Shown here: one piece after another, positions 45,592 through 56,400 of the stretch
Numbering within the stretch: position 1 is the stretch's first letter
Layout of the letters: every line of letters starts with the position of its first letter
Source of the DNA: Heligmosomoides polygyrus polygyrus
Taxonomy: Eukaryota > Nematoda > Chromadorea > Rhabditida > Heligmosomidae
DNA: 64,000 nt
Assembly: GCA_947396885.1 (NCBI GenBank)
Contig: CANDYH010000045.1
Span: 1-64,000, forward strand
Direction: 5' to 3'
The notes under the pieces: model-generated
Seen by the model: only the letters and a program-made list of their open reading frames with translations
Databases searched by the model: none
Told to the model about the DNA's origin: nothing
Position numbers and translations under genes: made by a program

Positions 45592-46611
45592 ATGGACAAA
45601 AGGGTAATCCGAGGCATTTACTTGTATGAATTCAAGCTGGGCACTACAGCTAAGGAGGCGGACGAGAAGATCAACGCCGCATTCGGTCAAGGATGTTCCA
45701 CAATTCGGACGACGTATCGTTGGTATCAGAAGTTCCGGAATGGAGATGAGAGCTTGGAAGAACATGAAGGTCGTGGGAGGCATAGTGATGTTGATGAGGA
45801 CAAGCTGAGAGATGTGGTAGAGGGGGATCCACACAAAGGTACCAGGGAGATAGCGAAGGTTCTTGGCGTCAGTCACAACACAGCTGCCCGGCATCTGAAG
45901 GAAATCGGAAAGACCAAAAAGCTAGAAAGATGGGTGCCTCACGAGCTGTCTGAGGAGCAAAGAAACCGACGATATGAGATCTCGTCCGCACTGCTTCTAC
46001 GGAACGAAACGGACCCATTCCTTGATCGCATCGTAACCTGTGACGAGAAATGGATAATGTACGACAACAGGCGACGATCGGCACAGCGGGTGGACAGCGT
46101 TGAGAGCCCCAAGATTTTCGCGAAGCCGGAATTGCACCAAAAGAAAGTAATGGTGACAGTATGGTGGTGTTCGCTGGGAATTATTCACCACAGCTTCCTC
46201 CCTCCCGGTGAATCCATCACGGCAGAGAAGTACTGCATTGAAATTGAAGAAATGATGAAAAAGTTGAAGGATATCCGGTCGGCCTTGGCAAACCGAAGGC
46301 GAGTTCTCCTTCCGCACGACAATGCTCGCCCCCATGTAGCACGAATGACGTTGCAGAAATTGAATGAGCTGAGCATTGAAACTCTACCACAACCTCCGTT
46401 TCCTCCCGACCTCTCCCCAACAGACTACCATTTCTTCAAGCATCTTGGCGACTTCTTGTTAGGAAAAATATTCAAATACCAACAGGATGCCGAAAGTGCC
46501 TTCGAAGATTTCGGCAATTCCAGAACTTCTGATTTTTATGCTACTGGGATAAAAAAGCTTGTGTCGCGTTGGCAAAGATGTGTAGAATCAGAAAGTTTTT
46601 ATTTCGATTAA
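45592..46611 (+). CDS. Mariner transposase, intact (339 aa)
   Basis: Cut-and-paste transposase of the mariner D,D34D group; it binds the element ends in the nucleus and inserts at TA. The N-terminal part (residues 1-110) carries two helix-turn-helix units (IRGIYLYEFKLGTTAKEADE; TREIAKVLGVSHNTAARHLK). The linker has WVPHELSEEQRNRR. Catalytic residues sit in IVTCDEKWIMYDNR (first D), LPHDNARPH (second D) and PPDLSPTDYHFF (third D), with 34 residues between the last two. I use ATG 45592, directly after a splice-acceptor-like TTTTTTGCAG, rather than the upstream frame extension. The stop codon overlaps a poly(A) signal. Length is normal for mariner (about 340). Confidence 0.93.
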   Translation: MDKRVIRGIYLYEFKLGTTAKEADEKINAAFGQGCSTIRTTYRWYQKFRNGDESLEEHEGRGRHSDVDEDKLRDVVEGDPHKGTREIAKVLGVSHNTAARHLKEIGKTKKLERWVPHELSEEQRNRRYEISSALLLRNETDPFLDRIVTCDEKWIMYDNRRRSAQRVDSVESPKIFAKPELHQKKVMVTVWWCSLGIIHHSFLPPGESITAEKYCIEIEEMMKKLKDIRSALANRRRVLLPHDNARPHVARMTLQKLNELSIETLPQPPFPPDLSPTDYHFFKHLGDFLLGKIFKYQQDAESAFEDFGNSRTSDFYATGIKKLVSRWQRCVESESFYFD

Positions 46612-46615
46612 TAAA
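46610..46615 (+). promoter_or_regulatory. Poly(A) signal of mariner transposase
   Basis: AATAAA overlapping the TAA stop (46609-46611), a compact arrangement that would give a very short 3' untranslated region. Confidence 0.6.
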
Positions 46616-46823
46616 CTTGCCTACAAGCCGAGATGTTAACTGTCTAAATTTACAGTGGTTCAGTGCCATTTATTTCGTTACAACCTAATAAATTCACTGA
46701 GACCGAACTAGTCGAAATAAGAAAAAAAAAACGCTGCGCTCTGCTGTTTCTCTGCCTTTATCGAGTTGTTGTAGAAAAGTGACAATTGTTTGAATACCTG
46801 TGCCTCTGCTGTAATGCGCTTAC

Positions 46824-47016
46824 CTTCACAAAAGAAGCTTCCGGTGAAATTCGGTTCGAATCAGATCCGTTTGGATTAAAAAGTCCTGCAACACAAGGCA
46901 CCTGCGGTGGCGGATGCATTAGTATCAGAATGACCGAAGCAGTAATGAATACTACGCCGCTAGACAGCGGTAAATCGTATTGTTTGAAAATGTTTACGAG
47001 AGCTTTTATTAAATAA
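46824..47016 (-). other. Exon-like open frame with good donor
   Basis: The minus-strand frame reads a hydrophobic stretch (GVVFITASVILILMHPPPQV) and then FNPNGSDSNRISPEASFVK, ending AAG|GTAAGC at 46824. The donor is good, but no acceptor or start is convincing and the partner exon would lie beyond the mariner. It overlaps the likely poly(A) signal of the large gene. It may be an unrelated exon or chance. Confidence 0.25.
47005..47010 (-). promoter_or_regulatory. Candidate poly(A) signal of the large minus-strand gene
   Basis: AATAAA on the minus strand, about 380 nt after the TAA at 47391-47393. It is the first clear signal downstream of the terminal exon. Confidence 0.4.
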
Positions 47017-47390
47017 GTAAACGTCACACATTCCACAAAGCAACGCAGAGGAAGTGAAGAGAATGATCTATGCAGAAGAGACAGCAGGTGTCGATATTGC
47101 TCTGCAGCTTTTTAACAAAAGGTTGAAAACAAACCACCTGCTTCACCTAATAGAAATGTCCGTTCATTCTGATTAGTACCTTCATTCATTTTACATAACA
47201 ACTCCTTATACGAAAAGTGTGGAAGCCCCAATCGTCCGTGTACATTACCCTCTCTACCAACCGTTTCGTCTATCCGCTTTTCAAAGTAAAGTTACCCATT
47301 ACCTTAGTTTCTCTCAAAATCAGATAGATGTGCAAGCATAGAAATCTAATACGATTTGTTGCTTCAAGTTGTTGCGTCCGTATTTTTTTC

Positions 47391-47482
47391 TTAGCTTAAA
47401 AAATCCATGTCTTGGTGCTCTTCTCCGGCGAAACTTGTAGGCTGTGGTAGATTCGATCGATGCAGGCTTGAACCTTCGTCTT
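47391..47482 (-). CDS. Host gene exon 9 (terminal)
   Basis: Acceptor ACATTTCAG, phase 1 in. It encodes (E)DEGSSLHRSNLPQPTSFAGE and EHQDMDFLS, then TAA (47391-47393). The 2.1-kb intron before it holds an RTE copy and a PLE end. Confidence 0.7.
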
Positions 47483-50400
47483 CTGAAATGTTATATAATA
47501 GTTACTTGTCTTGAAAGTTTTAATACCAGATCTTGTACCCAACTTCTCGATTCTTGACACCTGATGGGTTATTATGTTGTCAGTATGCTGTGCCAGACGA
47601 GGTTTTTAGGTGCATCTGTATTAATCCGCCAACGCTCATCAACACCTTGGCGCGGCTCTTCACACGCTACCTGTCGGACTGCAAGGTTCCATCTCAGTGG
47701 AAGACCAGCAAGACCGTCTTGCTGTACAAGAAGGGAAACGTGCACGACATTGGCAACTATCGCCCGATCTGCCTGCTGTCCGTACTCTACAAGCTGTTCA
47801 CTCGAGTGATCTTGAATAGGATCAGCAGAACGCTGGACGAAGGACAGCCATGCGAACAAGCAGGATTTCGGAGAGGATTCAGCACGATCGACCACATACA
47901 CACCATTACGAAGCTCATCGAAGTGTCGCGAGAGTACAAGCTGCCGCTGTGTTTTACGTTCATCGACCTGAAGAAGGCATTCGACTCCGTCGAAACTGAA
48001 GCGGTCTTCGACGCCCTGCTCACTCAGGGGGTTCCTACTCAGTACATCAGAGTCCTTCGAGAGCTGTACAGTGGATTCACGACCAAGATCTCTCCATTCT
48101 ACAACGACGTTGTCATCGACGTGAAGAGAGGGGTTCGGCAGGGTGATACCATATCCCCGAAGCTCTTCAGCGCCACCCTCGAAAACGTCATGCGCGAACT
48201 ATGATGGGAGCACATGGGAGAGAAAGTCGACGGCCGGCAACTGCACCATCTTCGCTTCGCTGACGACATCGTGCTCATAACACCGAGCATCGGTCTGGCG
48301 GAGCGAATGCTGGCCGACTTCGATCGTGTTTGTGGGAACGTTGGACTGAGCTGAATCTTACGAAGACGATGTTCATGAGGAACGGCAAGTTTCTGATGCC
48401 TCATTCTCCCTCAACGGAACAAACATCTCCGAATGCTCCAGCTACATGTATCTGGGTCGCGAAGTCAATATGGCCAACGACCTAGCGCCGGAGCTGAGCA
48501 GGAGGAAACCAGCGGCTTGGGGAGCTTTCAAGAGCGTCGAGGAAGTCGCGAAGAAACGAAGAACGTCCGATTCATTCCCACCTGTTCGACTCTATCATTC
48601 TTCCTGCGCCAAAATACGCCTCAGAGACTTGGGCTATACGAAAGCAGGACGAGCACGCGATCAGCGTCGCGCAGCGTGGAATCGAGAGGACGATGCTCGG
48701 AGTGACACGACGCACGAAAGTGAGAGAAGGTCTCCGGAGTTCCGAGCTTCGCCGACGTTCGAAGATCAGAGACGCTGTCGTGTGGACCAAGTTGTCGAAA
48801 ATTAGGTGGGCCGGCCACGTAATGCGCTTCGCAGACACCCGCTGGACGAGAGCCGTTACCGATTGAATTCCGCGGGATGTAAAGAGAACACCAGGACGCC
48901 CACCAACGCGTTGGTCGGATTTCTTCGTGAAAGCCCTGAACGACCGATATGACGCTCTTCGTGTCCCTCGAGCGAGGAGGATCCATCGGAGCCTCTGGCA
49001 CGCGAGAGGGACGAATGGAGACGCTGCTGGTGCCCGCTCGAGCAAGTCGATGATCAACGGGACGACAGGTGATACAGGTGATACAGATGATCTGTATTAA
49101 AGCGGCCCGACGTTTCGACTTTCCGTCGTCTTCAGAGACCTGGGTGCGTTATGTTAGGTGTCTTCCACTATTGTAGAAGGCGGAGCAACGCTAGACTACC
49201 GTATGCTGGCTGGGTGCCGCGCCCACACCGGACGAGATTCCCTTACAAGATGATGCGAGTTGAGCAGAGCGCATTGCAGCTTCGGAGGGGCCATTCCTAG
49301 AACGGTGATTCGCTCGGTGATTGGACTCTCCTTAGCTGAGTTCTCCTCCACAGCTACTCTCATTCTCCAGTTCACTTCGTGGAGCAACTTTGCGCTTCTG
49401 TCCGAACTCATTTAGCGTCGAAATTTAAGTAAGCACTTAGTTTCTTAGTTTTGATTCGACTGAAAACTGACAACGTATGTATATTTATAGTCATGAGCCA
49501 CTAGGAACTAATGAAGATCCACCTAAGAAACCTCGTCTGGTGCAGCATACTGACAACATATAACTCACCAGATCTTGTTTCAATGAGAAAACTTAGATGC
49601 ATTGGCAGACAAACCTTGAAGCTCATTCATCCCACTAGCATTGGATTCCTCAGAACGCTCAGGTGCTGTCGAGGAAGTTTGTTTCTTGCCAGAAGCCGGT
49701 ATCACTTCAGCGTTATCCTTCTCCAAATGACAGTAAGCGGACAGCATACTGCCGTAAGGAATTGCTGTCTCTCTGGCGGATTCTCTTATTTTCTGAACAT
49801 TCAACTAGACAATATGAAAGAGGTTGGATGGCACCTCATAGAACAGAAACGTTTTGAATGGCATTCCGTCATCAAGCAATTGTTGTGCTGAAGGGGAAAA
49901 TCACTAACTTTCTCTTTCTCTTCAATGTCTCTGAGGATTTCATCTCTTTTTCCCTTGTCACTAATGACAATTTCTGCAAAGCGCTGGCGCAGAAGATCAT
50001 CCTGCAAAAATGGAAGATAGCCATTCTACGTTGCAGAGGACGCTACACTCAAGCCAGATCCACCTTATCCTTTTCTGAGACGTGCGTGTTATTCACAAAC
50101 TTCAGATCAGTTTCGGAGAGGTCGAACTCTTCCCTGTACACATTATTCATTTCTTTCATTTTTTCCACACCGTCCGGACGCGCACTGATGTCGTTTCTTT
50201 TTCGTTGAACAGCAGTTTTCTGAAAATTTTACAAACGTTAAGCGCAAAACAGCAAACTTTCTCATTCTCAATATCTCTACCTTTCGTGTTAAGCTTGCAT
50301 TAAAATTCTTGGCCAAGTGTTTTTAGGAATATACCTACCAGGGAGGAGTGGATTAACTGTTGTCCGGTTTCCGATGGGTTGTGGCCTATCCGTTTTGTTG

Positions 50401-53400
50401 TTCGTTATCCGGAGATTTTTCGCCGGATAACGAACAACAAAATGTGGCAAGCTTGTGATTACTTAGTTGAATATAAAGACAATTTTGAAAAAAACATTTT
50501 GTGTATTTTTCACTGGCAATCGAGATAGGCTTGCAATGCTAGGTCGGTGCCTTCTCAGAGTTCTCAATGTTATAATTAGACTAGGCTATCTATTAGGTTG
50601 TCCCATAAGTCCCCGCCGCTTTTTTTTCAAGGATTCACTGCAGATTTCGGCGGCGGTCTCTTGCATACCGCTGCATAGCTTTCGAAAGAGAATGATTTGC
50701 TCTATCAGAAAATGTATTGCCTTTCTTTTTTCATCATGAAATTTGTCAATTTTTAGGTCGTTGAAATGAAAAGTGAAAAAGTGAAAAAGTAGCCGTTTGC
50801 GCACTTGTTCTCTCCGCTTAGGTTTGTAATTTTTGCGCAGTTTTTTTATAACACTTGGAAGACAATGTTCTGTACTACAAGAATATGTGTTGGTCCTATT
50901 TTTTTTTCTCTTGCCCTTTATTGATTTTTAGTCCATCAAATTGGAAATTCCGACTTTTCCGTCCGAATTTTTACCAAAACTCCGGTTCTGTGGTTGGACT
51001 TTTTTGCTTGGTGTCATATGTCGTTTGGAAGAGGATGTCTTTCTCAGTAAGAACTTGTGTCGCGTTTATTGGCTCACGCTGATTTCTGTCGAATATCAGC
51101 AACTGAAGAAGGAGAAGGAGTTGTTGGTGAAGACGATTTTTCTCCTTTTGGCATTTTGTTGACATTCAAAAGAAATCACTAAACGCGACACATATTCTTA
51201 TAGGGCAAAAAATTCTCTTTCGAATGACATATAACACCAACCCAGAAAGTCCGACCACAGAGCAGGAGCTGTCCAAATATAACCATCCTCCTTCGGACGT
51301 CCCAATTTGATGACCTAAAAATCAATCAAGGACAAATGAGAAAATAGGACCAACACATATTCTTGTAGTACAAAACATTGTCTTCCAAGTGTTATAAAAA
51401 AACTGCGCAAAAATTACAAACCTAAGCGGAGAGAACAAGTGCGCAAACGGCTACTTTTTCACTTTTCATTTCAACGACCTAAAAATTGACAAATTTCATG
51501 ATGAAAAAAGAAATGCAATACATTTTCTGATAGAGCAACTCCTTCTCTTTCGAAAGCTATGCAGCGCTATGCAGGAGACCGCCGCCGAAATCTGCAGTGA
51601 ATCCTTGAAAAAAAAACGGCGAAGACTTATGGGACAACCTAATAGTTTCTCATAGCGCGTATTGAAATGCTGAACACTGCCTTGCTCATTTCTAATTGTG
51701 GGGTTTTCAGCAAAATTCCTTCTAGCATAATGTCCGATCTAGAAAAAACCAGTCGATCAGTGGAGAAAAGGACAAACATCCATAGGAATCACTTTGTTTT
51801 AAGGATGTGCCAGATACTCCGCATCTACACGACCTTTTAGCGCTCTTTGAAACTATGTTTGGCACTAGCAGCAATTTACAATTTACCCTTTCCAAAGCAA
51901 TAGAGGGAGTTTTATTCGATCAGGGCAAGAATTAGTGTTAAATTTAATTGGAGAGTAAACAAAAAGCGACTCTTTTTAACAACTGTCTCACCCAAGCCCA
52001 GAAATTTCCGTGGGATCTATCTATAGTGACTCCATTGCAGCTGAAGAACATGAATAACGGATATGAGACGACGGCAGTGCCAGATGCGGAACGCATTCTG
52101 CTCTTACGTGATGTGCTGGAGGCACGTTGAATGCGGTTTTGGCCAGCACAATGACTTGCCGATGGACAATTCAGTGCGTTATCCTGCCCGTACAAGCCTG
52201 GTACCAATAGATCGAGCCCGAAAGCATGGAAAGCTTGGTTGACCTGGAGGGAAAATCCGAACCAAGAACATTGAGTCGGAGAGCATGCGACAGCCGCCAC
52301 TTCCGACTGCACTACCCACGTGCCGTGAAGAATTGCACTACCACATGCCGTATAAGTCAATTTTTGTCGCCAGGTAACACAGATTGATTCTATTGTGCGA
52401 AATTTGGTGCAAGCCTTAAGAAGTGGATCCACCCTGTGTTTTTTCCATAACTAATAAATTTAACTTTGCCCAGGTACATCAATTACGATGTATATATGCG
52501 CATCCGCGCTTGACGTTTTCATTCAAGTTCTTGTGAGAATTCCAGGCATTTTATGAAGAAAGATTAGGTTGAAACTTCCGATCTAGACTTGCTCCACTTG
52601 CTGTCGTGTACAGGGTGTCTCAAAAAATGTATACGCTGTTTGAATGGTGGTAACATTGCTCACAGTAAAGGTACTAAAAACTTTAAGAGCTCAAAGGAAG
52701 GCATAGGAAAATGGAAATTTTCTGACATATGAGCGGTACGGAATGCGCCACGCGCTCGTCTGAAATTTTGTGTTTCACACTCCATTGTGTTTCGTTTCAA
52801 ATCATTTATTTATTATTTATTACAGTGCACATATTTGTGCGCTATAAATGATATATATGTATATGTAGATATATAGGCAGTATAGTCGTTATAATCTCGA
52901 GAACAGTCGAGCAATATGGATATAGATAGCGTCGTCGTTATAGTCCGCGAGAATAATTGAACACTGTCGATATAAATAAGTTATACGTGTTATAAGTTTT
53001 CCAGTTTTTTTTTTCGTCATTTTGATTGATTTGTGCTTTTTTGAGGCTTAAAACTTAAAAACACACTGTGGCTTGCAAAAAATGCAGATACTATTTGAAA
53101 GATTCTAAAATTGTTGCTAGTGAAGCTTTTGAAGATGATTGAGACGCATATCACAGCACAGGGTAACGAAATTTTCGTGACATATAAATACACAAGATTG
53201 TGCCATGCGCCCGCCTGAAACCTTGCATTTCAGACTTGACTGATTGTGCATGGGTGAATGCTTGTTAAATCTTGCTACTACTTGACCACCTTAACTTGTG
53301 TTGTGCTTCTTTAATTTATTTATTTATTCACAGCCTGGCGGTAGCCACGCAGATAACAAAGAAACAAAAAACAGCAACACAAACATTAATACCAAACACA

Positions 53401-56400
53401 TAACACATGGTGACATAAAGCTTGTGAACAAAATAGGCACCAGTAAATGAGAACGGAAACAGTTATAGCAACGCAACGTTGGACAACAATCAAGCGACCG
53501 AATGCTCAGATAATCCTAAGAAATTCTCGTTTTGGGCTAGAAGTAAGGTGAACTCCCGCAAGCTTCTATAGGTCAAGAATGTTGATCTGACTGTGGTCCT
53601 CGCTACCGGCACATATAGATGAAGCTTACCTCTCCTTGTTCTAGACAGATGGCCTCGGAAAAATATGCACGGGTTTATGTGCACCTTTTGGGTGAGAATC
53701 TTTAAAAGCATCTCGAGATCGGATGATTTCCTTCTACATTGAAGAGACTTTAATCCCAACATCCTGTTTCTTTCTCGGCCATTTGGGATTAGCGAGTAGT
53801 CTATGCCAAAGCATCTCATTGCTGCTTTGCGAGTGAAATTATGCGAGCGCGCAAGTGCGTGGAACGCCTATCGGCGTTCCACGCACTTGCGCGCTTCGCG
53901 CGATTTTGCAGTATCACTAAGCTAAGGAGAATCACATCAAGTTAGCTGCTCTACTTGTACAGCTTTTTCCCTACCTAGGAGTACAAAAGGCTCGCAGTAC
54001 GTACAGTGTATAGTATGATAGGGCGATCTATTGGTTCCTCACTACTGATCTTCCCTTAGTGAAACGGTCCCCCATTACTGGTACTGGTCCCCTCAATGAC
54101 CCACCCTTAGGAGTCGTTTAGTGTGCGCGCGGCGCGCGACGCGATGCCATGTGTAGCGGCCGAATCGATCAATCGCGTTGCTCAATCAATTTGGCCACTA
54201 CGCGTGCATCGCGTCGCGCGTCACGCGCACACTAAACAAGGCCTTAGCGAACAGCGTCTTCGGCACACATTCCGAATCCCCTGGACCCGTAAAAGACGTC
54301 TGGGCATTTTCCGCTATTTTCCCGCACCGTAATTTGATCAATATCAATTGACGATGATCGATACTTAAAAAACAAACTTCAGATTCGTGTTCAGCGACTC
54401 GATTGCCCCGGGGCCGATATTCCCAGGCAGGGAGGAGACGTCTGGGTATTTTTCGCTATCTTCGTGCCGTAATTCCCCCTCCCCGAATTTTCCCCCTATT
54501 TTATGACTAATTTCTGCGGCCGATCGATGGTATGACTCATCGCTTAGCGCGTTATTATATAGTGTGATGATTCTTTCGAGCATTTCAATGCCTTACTTCT
54601 TGAGAGGGCGGAACACAGTTGTTCCGAATTCAGACAATGGTCGTACACGTTTTATAAGCCCGCAGAAGCAGATCAGGATTATTGCTTTTCAAAACGTTGA
54701 AAAGGTTATAGGTGCGAAAATTTGCCATTTTTACCAAAGATTTGTAATGAGTTTGCGATTTGTAATGAGTCTGCAAAATTTAGATTTTTGCGTATTAAAA
54801 ATCCAAGATCGCGAACCTCGTCAACTACTCTAAGTGTTGAATTCTGTAGTTTGTAGTCAGGGAGAGAGACCACATTTCGGCGGGAGTTAGGGAGAGAGAC
54901 CACATTTTTAACGTTTTCCGTCGCCCATTAACTGCAATTATGCCGATTAACCTCTCAGTTCAGCTCAAATCTTGCTTCATCACCCCACAGAATCCGTCTT
55001 GGAAAATGGGTTCCTATTCACATTTAAATTGTGCAATCAATAAACTTATATCTCACATGTCTTTCAATAAGTTCTAAACGTTAAAAGAAGCACAGTACAG
55101 GTTGATGCGGCCAAGTAGTAGCAAGATTGTTACAAGCATTCAGCCTATGCACAATCAATCATTTCTGAAATGCAAGGTTTCAGACGAGAGAATGGCCTAG
55201 TCTTGACTATTTACACGTCACAGAAATTTCGTTACCCTGTACCTTCATATGAGTCTCAAACATCTTCGAACGCTTTGCTACCAGAGCCTTTCAAATAGCA
55301 CCTGCGTTTTTTAACGATACACTGCATTTTTCGCAAGCCATAGTGTGTTTTTAAGTTTTAAACATTAAAACAGGCACAAATCAATCAAAACTGCCACTTT
55401 TCGAAGAAATTATAACAAGTGTTCAAGAGAAACAGTCAATCAAGTGTAAAATGCAAAATTTCAGACGAGTGCATGGCGCATTCCGTGCCGCTCGTGTGCC
55501 AAAACATTTCTATTGTCTTAAGCTTTTATAATATTCCTTAGCTTTCTCAGTAACTTTACTGTGAACAAGGTTATCACCTTTCAAACAGTGTATACATCTT
55601 TTGGGCACACCCCGTAGTATAAATACATATGAAATAGGATATGTTTTTATGAAGCAACAATTTCAGAAAGGGAATTCACGACTCCTATATTTTATTACAA
55701 GCACGAACATTTTATTGCATTACAGTAATACAAGAGGTTCAGCGAAGAAGTTACAAACCTTCTTGCCGAAGTGAAGCTTCACAACTTCAACGCAATCTGC
55801 TACGGCGGTTGGATCGCTTCCAACATTTTGTGATTTGGCTATTTCCACAGCAGCTTCCAGACATGCTGAAAACGACCAGAGTCACTTACAGCCAGGTTGA
55901 GTTCGTGGTTAGATCGACCGTTATCCACAGGAAAAAGTTCCTCTAACCCATTTGTATTGAGGATTCGGTAGAAAAACATGTTTTGTTGCTATTTGAAAGA
56001 TCTTAGTCGGGGTGGGGCACTTAACTAACCACTTAACTCTGATGTCAAATCGTTGCACAATGTTTACTTATGTGCCCCCTCCCCCAACGACTAAGCCCTA
56101 GTCTATACTTGCGCCGCCACGCGGCGCGGCATCACGGTCGCCGTAGATATCGATTTTTCGCGTCGCCCCGTCGATATCTATTCCGACCATGGTGCCGCGC
56201 CGCTCAGCGGCGCAAGTATAAACTGGGGCTAAGACAGATCTGATTCCTCCTATGATATTCATTTTGGACGTGCCGTACAGACAATTTCCTTCTAAGCCTT
56301 TTCTGCAGTATTACCGCGTTTAAATCCACAGAAGTGAGTTAGGAAAATTGAGGTTTGATATCCTTCTTTTTAACCAATATAATTTGTAAAGGCATTATAA

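Larger units (their letters stand above)
45407..46688 (+). mobile_element. Full-length mariner transposon D, potentially active
   Basis: 1,282 bp, flanked by TA (45405-45406 and 46689-46690). The terminal inverted repeats are about 28 bp: TTAGGTTGTAACGAATTAAA on the left and, complemented on the right, TTAGGTTGTAACGAAATAAA, both followed by TGGCACTG. The single transposase ORF is open and carries all catalytic residues. Confidence 0.93.
52611..55614. mobile_element. 3-kb foldback element with TA-flanked ends
   Basis: Left CAGGGTGTCTCAAAAAATGT, right complement C(G)GGGTGTGCCCAAAAGATGT, flanked by TA. The long inverted arms (52611-53300 and 55075-55614) contain two related sub-blocks (for example ATTTCAGACGAG/CTCGTCTGAAAT and CTTGCATTTCAGACTTGA). 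The spacer holds a CR1 fragment, a small MITE and a dispersed repeat. Its ends resemble the Tc-like relic at 21016. Confidence 0.65.
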
